Notes under the pieces: generated by a model
Seen by the model: the letters and a program-made list of their open reading frames with translations, nothing else
Told to the model about the DNA's origin: nothing
Database searches by the model: none
Program-made: the position numbers and the translations under genes
Assembly (NCBI RefSeq): GCF_001625085.1
Contig: NZ_BDAW01000015.1
Coordinates: 102,152-166,151, forward strand
Direction: 5' to 3'
DNA: 64,000 bases
Source of the DNA: Nocardia acidivorans NBRC 108247
GTDB taxonomy: Bacteria > Actinomycetota > Actinomycetes > Mycobacteriales > Mycobacteriaceae
Shown: positions 52,514-63,067 of the stretch, piece by piece
Layout: each line of letters opens with the position of its first letter
Position numbering within the stretch: the stretch's first letter is position 1

Positions 52514-52705
52514 CTACTTCGAGCCGCCGAGTCGTTCCTTCATTTTGTCGACGAATCCGCCGACCTTCTCCTTGACGTCGTCGGTCGCGTGCTTGAGGCG
52601 GTCTTCCATGTGTTCCGCCATACCCTCGGCCTTGTCCGTGGCGTCCTCGGCAGCGGCCTTGGCATTATCGGTCGCGTCATCGACATTGTCACTGAAAGAA
52701 GACAT
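52514..52705 (-). CDS. Small charged CsbD/LEA-like stress protein
   Basis: A 63-aa protein from ATG 52705 with AGGAGG six bases upstream; an ATG at 52729 lacks this. It is rich in Asp, Lys and Ala ('DDATDNAKAAAEDATDKAEG', 'DRLKHATDDVKEKVGGFVDK'), like CsbD/YjbJ-type or antitoxin-like general stress proteins. It lies 11 bases upstream of the Ala-rich gene, so they form an operon. Its neighbours handle osmotic stress. Confidence 0.7.
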   Translation of the reverse strand: MSSFSDNVDDATDNAKAAAEDATDKAEGMAEHMEDRLKHATDDVKEKVGGFVDKMKERLGGSK

Positions 52706-52816
52706 CGAAACCTCCTCGCGCGTGGTCACGCCCGGGGTCGGGCGCGCATCCGGGACACTCCGACGAGCAGTTCTGACAAATGCAGCGATCTTTCAGCAAC
52801 CGATCATAGTGCTATT

Positions 52817-54115
52817 TCATCCGATCGGGCCGAGTACCCGCTCGATATAGGCGTTGGTGAATCGGCCCTGCGGGTCGAAACGCTTACGCACCTCGGCGAA
52901 CTTCTCCCATTCCGGGTACCGCTCGCTCAGCGTCTCCGCGCTCAGAAAATGCCGCTTACCCCAGTGTGGACGGCCGTTGTAGCGATCGAACACCCGCTCA
53001 CAGGCGCGGAAGTACGGCTCGTACTCCATCCCCCTGTACTGGTGCACCGCGATATAGCAGGTGTCGCGGCCGCCGGCGGGGGACAGGAACGCGTCATCGG
53101 GCGCGACCCAGCGCACTTCGATCGGCATGGCCGTATTGAAGTGCTTTGCCACATCCTTGATCTCGCGAATGGCATCGGCGGAATGCGCGCGCGGAATCGC
53201 GTACTCCATCTCGGTGAAGCGGAAAAGGCGCGGGCTGGCGAAAACGCGATAGGACCGCTCGACCTGTCGGCGATAACTGCCCGCGTAGGCGGCGGCGCGC
53301 TGCACATACGGAATCAGGCTGGGCCGGGCGCGGGTGAGTTTGCAGAGCGCGTCGAAGGCGTAGTTGGTGACCAGGATGTCGGAGAACCAGTCCATGGCCT
53401 TGCCGCGCGGCTGCTCGGGTAGCTCGACGGTGTTGTTGGCCTTGGTCATGGCCAGCGGTGAGTGCGCGAACATATAGAACTCGAAATGCTCATTGCCGTC
53501 GACGAATGTATCCAGGTCGGCGAGTACGTCTTCCACCGGCACCGGTCGCTCGACGCCCTCGAGCACGAACGACGGCACCATCTGCAGGGTGACCGCGGTG
53601 ACCACGCCGAGCGCGCCCACATTCACCCGCGCCGCGCGCCAGCCGTCCGGATCGGTCTGCTCATTGAGCTCGACTCGGCTGCCGTCGGCCAGCATGAGCT
53701 CCACCGATTGCAGTGCGGCCGAGAGGTTTTGCAGGGTGGCCCCGGTGCCGTGGGTGCCGGTGGCGGTCGCGCCCGCGATCGACTGCACATCGATATCGCC
53801 GAGATTGGGGAAGGCCAGGCCGAGCGGGTGCAGCGTGTTGCTGGCGGCATTGAGGGTGATGCCCGCCTCCGCGCGCACCAGGCCCCGTTCGCGGTCCACC
53901 GAGAGGATCTTGTCGAGCTTGTTCAAGCGCACCAGCGTGCCGTCGGTGAGCACGGTCTCGGTGAAGGAGTGACCCGATCCGGCGACGCGCACCGTATGCC
54001 CGGCGGACTCGGCGCTCGCGAGTACCGCGGCCAATTCCTCGGGCGTGTTCGGGGCGGCGATAACCGCCGGAGTGCAGCTCTGATCTCCGGCCCAGTTCGC
54101 CCAAGAATTGGTCAT
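52817..54115 (-). CDS. FAD-linked L-gulono/D-arabinono-1,4-lactone dehydrogenase-type enzyme
   Basis: A 432-aa protein from ATG 54115. The N-terminal PP-loop FAD domain (about 15-180) contains 'VRVAGSGHSFTETVLTDGTL', 'GLAFPNLGDIDVQSIAGATA' and 'GTHGTGATLQNLSAALQSVE'. The C-terminal aldonolactone oxidase domain contains 'MEYAIPRAHSADAIREI' and 'NGRPHWGKRHFLSAETL' (the HWGK motif). Length and motifs match the mycobacterial enzyme that oxidises L-gulonolactone without using O2 well. The physiological role in actinobacteria is uncertain. Confidence 0.9.
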   Translation of the reverse strand: MTNSWANWAGDQSCTPAVIAAPNTPEELAAVLASAESAGHTVRVAGSGHSFTETVLTDGTLVRLNKLDKILSVDRERGLVRAEAGITLNAASNTLHPLGLAFPNLGDIDVQSIAGATATGTHGTGATLQNLSAALQSVELMLADGSRVELNEQTDPDGWRAARVNVGALGVVTAVTLQMVPSFVLEGVERPVPVEDVLADLDTFVDGNEHFEFYMFAHSPLAMTKANNTVELPEQPRGKAMDWFSDILVTNYAFDALCKLTRARPSLIPYVQRAAAYAGSYRRQVERSYRVFASPRLFRFTEMEYAIPRAHSADAIREIKDVAKHFNTAMPIEVRWVAPDDAFLSPAGGRDTCYIAVHQYRGMEYEPYFRACERVFDRYNGRPHWGKRHFLSAETLSERYPEWEKFAEVRKRFDPQGRFTNAYIERVLGPIG

Positions 54116-54148
54116 GCGACCAACTTTAAACCGCGAGTGTGGGACGCG

Positions 54149-54823
54149 CTACCGTTTCCGGCTGTTGCACATGGCCTCTTTGGCCATGTCCACCTCGTCA
54201 TCGGTGAGCGGAGGCTGGCCGGAGATGATGCGCGGGACGCCGTCGCCGCGCACGCCGTTCAGCACCAGCGCCATATACCGTTGCCACACTTCGGTATTGA
54301 CCGGCCGGGCGAAGCCCGCGACGGCGTCGACCATATTCACCATGGCGAAGAAGTCGCCCGCCTCGATATCGGGCTGCAGCGCGCCGGACTCCTTGGCGCG
54401 GCGGATCACCGCCTGCATACCCGGGCGCACCCGTTCCTTCATGCAGGTGAAGCGGTCCATACTGTCGTGCATCTCCAGCACGACTTCGCCGAAGCCGCGG
54501 TTGAGTGCCATATGCCGGCAGGAGTAGTCGAACAAATCCACCAGGCCCTGCCAGGGATCCGGATGGTGCAGTGCCAGCTCCACCGCCGCGGCCAGTTCGG
54601 TGACCATGGCGTCGAAGACCTCGAGAATGAGCTCTTGTTTATTGGCGAACCGGCGGTAGACGGTTCCCACGCCGACGCCGGCGCGTTCGGCCACGTCATC
54701 GAGGGTGACCTCGAGGCCGCGATCGGCGAAGAGTTCGCGCGCGGCGGCAATAATGCGCTGCTGATTGCGCGCCGCATCGGCCCGCAGGCGACGCGGTGGG
54801 GGTGCGGTGGTGACGTGATTCAC
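54149..54823 (-). CDS. TetR-family regulator divergent from a DHA2 exporter
   Basis: A 224-aa protein from ATG 54823. The HTH is at about residues 20-65: 'ARNQQRIIAAARELFADRGL', 'VTLDDVAERAGVGVGTVYRR' and 'FANKQELI'. This is the SbtR/TetR_C_33-type subgroup by its 'VGVGTVYRRFxxK'. It is divergent from the MFS gene at 54942. The 118-base gap contains an 8-bp inverted repeat (54867-54900), its probable binding site. Confidence 0.92.
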   Translation of the reverse strand: MNHVTTAPPPRRLRADAARNQQRIIAAARELFADRGLEVTLDDVAERAGVGVGTVYRRFANKQELILEVFDAMVTELAAAVELALHHPDPWQGLVDLFDYSCRHMALNRGFGEVVLEMHDSMDRFTCMKERVRPGMQAVIRRAKESGALQPDIEAGDFFAMVNMVDAVAGFARPVNTEVWQRYMALVLNGVRGDGVPRIISGQPPLTDDEVDMAKEAMCNSRKR

Positions 54824-54866
54824 AGCCCAATCCTAACAGGGTCCGGGATTATCCGGAGGGGATAGC

Positions 54867-54900
54867 TCCGTTTAGATGGTAGCTTGGATCAGTAAACGGA
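54867..54900. promoter_or_regulatory. Candidate operator in the divergent tetR-exporter gap
   Basis: TCCGTTTA (54867-54874) and TAAACGGA (54893-54900) form a perfect 8-bp inverted repeat 18 bases apart. Its central location between two divergent starts fits coordinate repression. The long spacer could instead mean two half-sites for separate dimers. Confidence 0.55.
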
Positions 54901-54941
54901 GATGGCTTCTCCGGTAATCCTAGGGGACGAGGAAACCGCCA

Positions 54942-56456
54942 ATGACGACAGCTCTCGAGAAAGAGAAGGCAGTAGCCGCGCCGACGACCGCAGACGGTCG
55001 CCGCGGCTCCCATGCCATGCGCTGGTGGGTGCTCGCCGTACTCGGCGTGGCCCAGCTGATGGTCGTGCTCGATGCGACCGTCGTGAATATCGCACTGCCC
55101 GAAGCCCAGCTCGACCTCGGCTTCTCCAATGGTGACCGGCAATGGGTGGTCACCGGATACGCACTCGCGTTCGGCAGCCTGCTGCTGCTCGGCGGACGGC
55201 TCTCGGACCTGTTCGGTCGCCGCACCACCTTCATCATCGGCCTGATCGGCTTCGCGGCCGCCTCCGCGGTCGGCGGCGCCGCCCCCAGCTTCGAGATCCT
55301 GGTCGGCGCTCGCGTGGCCCAAGGCGTCTTCGGCGCACTGCTCGCGCCCGCCGCACTGTCGCTGCTCACGGTGACCTTCACCGAACCCAAGGAACGCGCC
55401 AAGGCGTTCGGCATCTTCGGCGCCGTCGCCGGTGCCGGCGGCGCGCTGGGCCTGCTGCTCGGCGGCGCGCTCACCGAATGGGCGTCGTGGCGCTGGGTCA
55501 TGTACGTGAACCTGGTCTTCGCGGCCATCGCACTGGTCGGCGCGATCCTGCTGCTGGCCAAGCACACCGCCACCGTCCGGCCCAAGCTGGATATCCCGGG
55601 CACGGTCGCGGTCACCGCCGCGCTGTTCTCCATCGTCTACGGCTTCTCCAAGGCCGAGAGCGACGGCTGGACCAACTCGGCCACCCTGAGCTTCCTGATC
55701 GGCGGCGTGGTGCTGCTGGGCGTGTTCTTCGCGCTGGAACGGCGGGTCAGAAATCCGCTGCTGCCGCTGCGCGTGATCCTGGACCGCACCCGCGGCGCGT
55801 CCTATATGACGGTCTTCGCCATCGGTATCGGCATGTTCGCCATGTTCCTGTTCCTGACCTACTACATGCAGCAGTCGCTGGGATACTCGCCGATCATCAC
55901 CGGCGTGGCCTTCCTGCCGATGGTGGCGGGCATGGTCGCCTCCTCGACCACGGTGCCGTCGCTGCTGGTGCCCAAGGTCGGTCCGAAGGTGACGGTCGTG
56001 GCCGGATTCCTGCTCGCCGCACTGGGTATGGCGCTGCTGACCCGGATCGGCGTGGACACCGCGTACGCCAGCCACATCCTGCCCAGCCTCATCCTGATGG
56101 GCATTGGCCTCGGTACCGCCATGTCGACCGCGTTCATCGGCGCGACCTCCGGGGTCGAGCATGAGGACGCCGGCGTGGCCTCGGCCATGGTGAACACCAG
56201 CCAGCAGGTCGGTGGTTCCATCGGCACCGCGTTGCTGAGCACGCTCGCCGCCACCGCGTTCGGAAACTATGTCTCCGACCATGTTTCGGGTCCCGTGCCG
56301 TCACCGGCCGTGCTCGCCGAGGCCGCGGTGCAGAGCTACACCACCACCTTCTGGTGGGCCGCCGCGATCTTCGTGGTCGGCGCGGTGATCACCGGCATCA
56401 TCATGCCGAACAATGTCCCGGTGCCGTCGGAGGGCGAACCCGTTCTGGCGCACTGA
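54942..56456 (+). CDS. DHA2-family (EmrB/QacA) MFS exporter
   Basis: A 504-aa protein from ATG 54942, preceded by GAGGAAA. It has 14 TM helices: 'AQLMVVLDATVVNIALPEAQ', 'GGRLSDLFGRRTTFIIGLIG' (motif A), 'GARVAQGVFGALLAPAALSL' (motif B) and 'GAGGALGLLLGGALTEWASW' (motif C). It is likely a proton-driven drug or metabolite pump under the divergent TetR. Transcription ends at the 17-bp-stem hairpin (56480). Confidence 0.92.
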   Translation: MTTALEKEKAVAAPTTADGRRGSHAMRWWVLAVLGVAQLMVVLDATVVNIALPEAQLDLGFSNGDRQWVVTGYALAFGSLLLLGGRLSDLFGRRTTFIIGLIGFAAASAVGGAAPSFEILVGARVAQGVFGALLAPAALSLLTVTFTEPKERAKAFGIFGAVAGAGGALGLLLGGALTEWASWRWVMYVNLVFAAIALVGAILLLAKHTATVRPKLDIPGTVAVTAALFSIVYGFSKAESDGWTNSATLSFLIGGVVLLGVFFALERRVRNPLLPLRVILDRTRGASYMTVFAIGIGMFAMFLFLTYYMQQSLGYSPIITGVAFLPMVAGMVASSTTVPSLLVPKVGPKVTVVAGFLLAALGMALLTRIGVDTAYASHILPSLILMGIGLGTAMSTAFIGATSGVEHEDAGVASAMVNTSQQVGGSIGTALLSTLAATAFGNYVSDHVSGPVPSPAVLAEAAVQSYTTTFWWAAAIFVVGAVITGIIMPNNVPVPSEGEPVLAH

Positions 56457-56479
56457 GATTCGCTACCGCGAATCGGGAA

Positions 56480-56519
56480 GAAGCGGCCCCGCTCACAACG
56501 ACGTGAGCGGGGCCGCTTC
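56480..56519. terminator. 17-bp-stem terminator after the exporter
   Basis: GAAGCGGCCCCGCTCAC (56480-56496) pairs perfectly with GTGAGCGGGGCCGCTTC (56503-56519) over a 6-base loop, 23 bases past the exporter stop. Confidence 0.92.
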
Positions 56520-56600
56520 CCGTGGTCGGGCGGGCTGCGCCCGGCGGGGTCCAGCCGCGATGATCCATGCGGGGGCCGGCCCACCCGCCCTCCACGCCAC

Positions 56601-56628
56601 AGCCCCGCTCACGTCGGTGAGCGGGGCT
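56601..56628. terminator. Second hairpin with the same core, for the lipase gene
   Basis: AGCCCCGCTCAC (56601-56612) pairs with GTGAGCGGGGCT (56617-56628) around a 4-base loop. It shares the GCCCCGCTCAC core with the hairpin at 56480. It lies 29 bases beyond the minus-strand lipase stop and probably ends that transcript. Confidence 0.85.
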
Positions 56629-56657
56629 GCTGTCATCTCTTACCCGGGGTGAAATCC

Positions 56658-57857
56658 CTAGTGGCAGTTGGACGGTGCCGGACGTCCGGCGAAACGGTCC
56701 GCGAGATAGCCGTAGGCGTTGATCGCGCCGGGCAGGATGGCCGTACCGTGATCCGCGCCCGGAATGATGTCGAATAGCACCGGGGTTCCGGCGGCGCAGT
56801 AGCGACCGGCGGTCGCCATCGCCAGATCCAGGGGCACCTGATCACTGCCGCCGTGCCATTCGTAGACCGGGACGCGGGGAACGCCGGGGAAGATCTCCAG
56901 GGCGTTGGCGTGGAAGGCCGCGATGAGCGCCGGATCGTTCTCCATACCGCGATGGAAGACCTCGCTGATGGTGTGACCGGCTCCGGCCGAAATAATGTCG
57001 TCCACACAGGAATTCGCGATGCGGTCGCGCAGTGCGAAGCCCGCGGGGGTCAATGCGCGGTCGAGCGGGAGTTCGCCGGGATATTCGCGCTCCATCCCGA
57101 TGGCCACCGCGAAACCCAGCCCGAAGAGCGGATGCGGGACGTCGCCGACCTGGATGGCGATCTTGCCCGGATTCACCGGCACCCCGCCCTGCGCGATGCC
57201 GACGATGTTCAGTTCGGGCGCGTAGTCCGCGGCCAGCGCTCCCGCGAAGCCCGTCGCCATCGCCCCGCCGGAGTATCCGACCAGCCCGACCGGGGAATTC
57301 CCCAGTCCCGCGGGGGCGAATCGTTCGACGGCGCGAATACCGTCGAGGGTGATCTGGCCGCCCATGCGCGCTGCCCCGTACGCACTGTCCGGGCCCAGGT
57401 GGTCGGGGACCGCGACCGCCCAGCCCCTGGCTAGCAGCAGGTTCAGCGCCGCGGACTCCTTGAGCCCGCCGTCGAACAGCGCGTGCGACGGAGCGCATTG
57501 CAGCCCAAGGGAATTCACGAAGGGCTGATAGGAGACAAGCGGTTTCGGACCCGGCCCGCCGGGCATGATGAGCGTGGTCATCGCGGCGATGGGGCCGCCC
57601 CTTGAATCGGTCGAGTGGAAGAGCAACTGCCAGACCGTGGATCCGGGCCACGGGGAAGGCATCATGCGCGAGCGCAGAATGTCCCCGGGCGCGGAGTCAC
57701 CGAGATTTCCTGGGGCGTAGTAGAACCCGTCGGGGTCGGCGATGGGATACACCGCCCCCGCATGTGCCGCCGGCGCTCCCGCCATGACGGCGATCACCAC
57801 TGCGGCGAGACCGCAGCTCCGGACCAGCATGCTTCTGATCAACTGCCGCACCGCCAA
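56658..57857 (-). CDS. Secreted lipase of the LIP (secretory lipase) family
   Basis: A 399-aa reading from TTG 57857, chosen for AGGAGAG five bases upstream; ATG 57830 and TTG 57896 are alternatives. The signal peptide ends at '...VMAGAPAAHAG'. The mature enzyme shows 'SVWQLLFHSTDSRG'-like text, 'TTLIMPGGPGPKPLVSYQPF', nucleophile 'VGLVGYSGGAMATGFAG' (GYSGG), Asp in 'EWHGGSDQVPLD', and His in 'IPGADHGTAI'. These are LIP-family features, shared with Candida and Nocardia/Mycobacterium lipases acting on triacylglycerols outside the cell. Two Cys at the end (RYCAAG, PSNCH) may pair. Confidence 0.9.
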   Translation of the reverse strand: MAVRQLIRSMLVRSCGLAAVVIAVMAGAPAAHAGAVYPIADPDGFYYAPGNLGDSAPGDILRSRMMPSPWPGSTVWQLLFHSTDSRGGPIAAMTTLIMPGGPGPKPLVSYQPFVNSLGLQCAPSHALFDGGLKESAALNLLLARGWAVAVPDHLGPDSAYGAARMGGQITLDGIRAVERFAPAGLGNSPVGLVGYSGGAMATGFAGALAADYAPELNIVGIAQGGVPVNPGKIAIQVGDVPHPLFGLGFAVAIGMEREYPGELPLDRALTPAGFALRDRIANSCVDDIISAGAGHTISEVFHRGMENDPALIAAFHANALEIFPGVPRVPVYEWHGGSDQVPLDLAMATAGRYCAAGTPVLFDIIPGADHGTAILPGAINAYGYLADRFAGRPAPSNCH

Positions 57858-58335
57858 CTTGGCTCTCCTCGAGGCCGATGGGACAACACCGGGCAAGCCG
57901 CACTATCCTCGCAGTTCCCGGGTCCTGTTAAGGCTCAGCAACACGCCGGAGGGCAATGATTTAGCAAACTGGACAGGAGGGTGGTGGCAGGCACCGTCGC
58001 GCGGCGAAAGTTCGTAGACTTGCTCGAATGGGCCGGACACCTTCCGCGCCCTGCGAACTCGGGGGAGCGAAGTGGCGGCATGGCGACGATTGGGGGCAGG
58101 CGATGAGTGAGGTGCGGGCGGCCCGGCAACCATGGGATCGCGCGGTGCCGCATCGATTCGCTAGTGTCGTTCCTCTGGGCACACTCGTGCTGACCACATT
58201 CAGTAGGTTCGGCGGGACTGCGGTTCGATGGACTGAGGAGGACGCTTACAGCTATGCGGTGGCGAACGTCGTGACGGTGTCCCCGTGATCCTGATGACCA
58301 GCCGGGCACAGGCGATACGGAAGGGAGGTGCGAGC
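57858..58335. other. 478-base intergenic region upstream of divergent lipase and pgm genes
   Basis: Open frames here are short and Arg/Pro-rich and none looks coding. The region must hold the promoters of the lipase (left) and phosphoglucomutase (right). A good ribosome-binding site (GGGAGG, 58323-58328) lies at its right edge. No clear operator was found. Confidence 0.45.
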
Positions 58336-59968
<1,633 letters not shown>

Positions 59969-59976
<8 letters not shown>

Positions 59977-61174
59977 ATCCAAGGCTCTGCCGGTCGAGAT
60001 CTGGGTGCTGGTGGGGGCCGCGTTCACCATCGCCATCGGATTCGGTTTGGTCGCACCCGCGCTACCGCAGTTCGCCCGGAGTTTCGGGGTGGGCGTGGCG
60101 GCGGCCTCGTTCATCGTGAGCGCGTTCGCGTTGATGCGGTTGATCTTCGCGCCGCTCGGCGGGCGCATGGTGCAGCAGCTCGGCGAACGGCCCGTATATC
60201 TGACCGGTTTGATCATCGTCGCCATCTCCACGGGTGCGTGCGCCTTCGCCCAGAGTTATTGGCAGTTGCTGATATTGCGGTCGCTCGGCGGTATCGGGTC
60301 GACGATGTTCACGGTGTCGTCACTGGCGCTGGTGATTCGGATCTCGCCGCCGCTCGAGCGCGGACGGGTGTCCGGGGTGTATTCGACCAGCTTCCTGATC
60401 GGATCCATCAGCGGGCCGCTGGTGGGTGGGGCGCTGTCCTTCCTGGGGTTGCGCGCGCCCTTCGTCATCTACTGCGTCGCGCTGCTCATCGCGAGTCTGA
60501 TCGTGTATGTGGCGCTGCGGGATTCACCGCTGGCGGTGCCGGAGGCGGCCAATGGGACCGCGGTCATGAGCTTCCGGAAGGGGCTGGCGCGGCCCGCGTA
60601 CCGGGCGGCGCTGTGGGCCAATTTCGGTAATGGCGCCGCGGTGTTCGGGGTGCGGATGGCGCTGGTGCCGCTGATCGTGGTCGAGGTACTGCACAAGGAC
60701 GCGGGCCTGGCCGGTGTGGCGCTGACGGTCTTCGCGGCGGGTAATGCCGCGGTGCTGTTCCTGTCCGGGCGCTGGTCGGATCGGCTGGGGCGCAAGCCGT
60801 TCCTGATCGCCGGGACACTGATCTGCGCGGTGGGGACGACCGGGCTGGGATTGGCCCCCACCTTCCCGTGGCTGCTGGTGGCCTCGTGTATCGCGGGCAT
60901 CGGTTCGGGAATGTTCTCGCCCGCGTTGCAGGCGGCGGTCGCCGATGTGATCGGGCCGGGAGTGCGCGGCGGGCCGGTGCTGGCCGGATATCAGATGTCC
61001 GCGGATCTGGGGACCTTTCTGGGACCGTATCTGATCGGCATGCTCGCCGATCAGGTCTCCTACGGTGTGGCGCTCGGTGTCACCGGTGTCATTCTGGCCT
61101 CCGCGTCGGCGGTGTGGCTGGTGGTTCCGGAAACCTTGCGGCGCAAGGAACCCGCTGTGGTGGCCGGGGCCTGA
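59969..61174 (+). CDS. MFS transporter (DHA1-type), coupled to pgm
   Basis: A 401-aa protein from GTG 59969, inside the last codons of pgm. It has 12 TM helices: 'AFTIAIGFGLVAPALPQFAR', 'RLIFAPLGGRMVQQLGERPV' (motif A variant), 'LILRSLGGIGSTMFTVSSLA', 'SGPLVGGALSFLGLRAPFVI' (motif C-like) and 'LFLSGRWSDRLGRKPFLIAG'. It is a DHA1-type drug/H+ antiporter. The tight overlap with pgm suggests co-translation, but no functional link is obvious. Confidence 0.88.
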
Positions 61175-61243
61175 GCGATCGGTCGCGGTCCGGTCGTGGG
61201 GTCGCCTGGCCCTTCCCGCCGGGGGTGGTGCAGAGTGTTGCGG

Positions 61244-61984
61244 GTGAGCGCACCGTCTTCGAAACACACCCCGCGGCCGGTATCGAGCAAGACCACCTAC
61301 GCATTGGCGGCGGTGGCCGTGGTGGTGGTCGCGTTGATCATCTTCGCCGTCTCCCAGTGGAGTAGGGGCGGCAGCGATTCGATCCGCAACGACGGCTACG
61401 GGCCATCGCATGATCCGGGCGTCTCGGTGGCCATGGACTCCGATGGCGCGATCGTCCTGGGCAAGCCCGATGTCGCCAGAACCATTGACGTCTATGAAGA
61501 CCCGCTCTGCCCCGCCTGCGGGCAGTTGGAGAAGCTGTACGGCCAGGAGATCGCCCAGCAGGTCGACGAGGGCAAACTCGCCGTCCGGTATCGGCTCGTC
61601 AATTTCCTGGACTCCAAGTCCGGCTCCAAGGACTACTCCACCCGCGCCATCGCGGCCAACGAATGCGTGGCCCAGGCCGGCGACGGACCCGTCTACGCCA
61701 AATTCCACTCGCTGCTCTTCACCACGAAGCAGCCCGCCGAGGGCGGCTCCGACCACAACAATCAGGACCTCGCCGCCATCGCCAAGGAGTCCGGGGCTGC
61801 GGGCGACACCCTGAAATGCATTACCACCGGCGACCGGCTCGATTCGGCCCGCAATCACGCCGAATCCGCCATGACGGCCCTCACCGCCAACTCCGGCAAC
61901 CGCGTAGCCACCCCCTCGGTCTTCCTGAACGGCGGCAAAATCGACGTCAACAAGGACGACTGGGTCCAGTCCGCCGCCAAATAA
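61244..61984 (+). CDS. Membrane-anchored DsbA-like thioredoxin-fold protein
   Basis: A 246-aa protein from GTG 61244 (GTG 61196 possible). One N-terminal TM anchor, about residues 15-37, reads 'TTYALAAVAVVVVALIIFAV'. The DsbA/thioredoxin_4 domain follows: 'TIDVYEDPLCPACGQLEKLY' with the CPAC redox pair (Cys89, Cys92), 'LAVRYRLVNFLDSKSGSKDY', and 'VATPSVFLNGGKIDV' with the cis-Pro. It should oxidise or isomerise disulfides in exported proteins on the outer face of the membrane. A further Cys pair (NECVAQ, LKCITT) lies in the helical insert. Confidence 0.9.
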   Translation: MSAPSSKHTPRPVSSKTTYALAAVAVVVVALIIFAVSQWSRGGSDSIRNDGYGPSHDPGVSVAMDSDGAIVLGKPDVARTIDVYEDPLCPACGQLEKLYGQEIAQQVDEGKLAVRYRLVNFLDSKSGSKDYSTRAIAANECVAQAGDGPVYAKFHSLLFTTKQPAEGGSDHNNQDLAAIAKESGAAGDTLKCITTGDRLDSARNHAESAMTALTANSGNRVATPSVFLNGGKIDVNKDDWVQSAAK

Positions 61985-63067
61985 CCCACGTGCATGTACT
62001 CACGCAGGGGCCTCTCGTCGTTTACCCGCGCGATTACATGCACATCCCTGAACCGAGTCGTAGATCGCGCCCGCCCGCGCGGGCATAGACACGGGCAGTG
62101 CCCATTCTCGACATCGGTGATCCCGTAGTTGCTGCGGAGCATCGTCCCGATCGAGGCCGCCACGGCCGCGGAATCGAGCCGGGTTTCGTGCGGGGCCAGG
62201 CTTGGGTGTCCCCGGGCGGCTGAGCTGGCGGGTGGCTCGTGGTCGGATTGTGTGGGGGTGGCTCGTCGGATTGTGCGCGGGTGGCTCGTCGGATTGTGCG
62301 CGGGTGGCTCGTCGGATTGTGCGGGGATGGCTCGTCGGATTGTGCGCGGGTGGCTCGTCGGACTGCGGGCAGGTGGCTCGTGGTCGGACTGCGCGGGTCG
62401 GGTCGCAGTCGGACTGTGCGGGGCGGCGACCGATGGTGCGACGGTCGAGCCATGTCCGGGACGTTCTCGAGTGTCGCGTGGGTGCTGCCGGGACGCTGCG
62501 GGCTTTGCGCATGCGGCTGTGCATCCGGCATCGCGGCCGCCGGTGGAAGACCAGGGCGAGGGTGAAGTTTTGCCGGTCATGGTGGTGGCGGCGGGGTCGA
62601 CGACGCTGGGTACCGGCGGCAGCATGACGGGTATAAGGTGCGGGCCCACATTCGGGCCCGAACGCCCACAGGGCGCTGCCCGGTCTGGCCGACACCCCGT
62701 ACTGGTGGCGGTGGGTGCTTGTGCGTCGCTTGCCCTCTGGATGGGGTGGGGTGCGGCCGCTCGGGGGTGATTGCGGGCCGCACCCCCGGTGGGAGTCGCG
62801 CGCCAGCCGCGGCTCCGTGGTTGTGGGTGCGAGGAATTGGTGGGGCGCGGCCCATCGAGCGACCAGGAGAGCCGCGCCCCGGGCAGGGAACCGAGCTGGC
62901 AGCACGGTCCCGTGGCTAGGGGCGGGCGGGTAGGAGGCTCGAGGGCTCTGCCGCATGCGCACGAGGGGATAGTCGGTGGTGAGATGTGTTGCGGTGCTGA
63001 GGGTTACGGGTTCTGCTTCGTCGGCGGGAAGGTTCGGCGGGTGGCCGAACCCGGCGGGCGGTCGCGC
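61985..63067. other. About 1.1 kb without a convincing gene, containing a minisatellite
   Basis: Several long open frames cross this stretch on both strands because it is very GC-rich. Their products are Arg/Pro/His-rich or repeat-derived, and none has a plausible start or domain. The tandem array at 62232-62398 is the only clear structure. The region separates the DsbA-like gene from the partial DUF222/HNH gene and may be a degraded DUF222 locus. Confidence 0.45.
62232..62398. repeat. 23-bp minisatellite, seven units
   Basis: Five head-to-tail 23-bp units start at 62258, 62281, 62304, 62327 and 62350, sharing the core TGGCTCGTCGGA(T/C)TG. They are flanked on each side by one 26-bp variant (62232 and 62373) that carries an extra GGT-type triplet. 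There are no spacers between units. The unit length is not a multiple of three. Confidence 0.9.

Noticed and set aside
62232..62398. Possible CRISPR array
   Set aside because: The units are contiguous 23-mers with no spacers between them, and no cas gene is nearby, so it is a minisatellite.
61855..62962. Long minus-strand ORFs over the minisatellite
   Set aside because: The repeated peptide text arises from a 23-bp unit cycling through all frames. There is no plausible start or domain.
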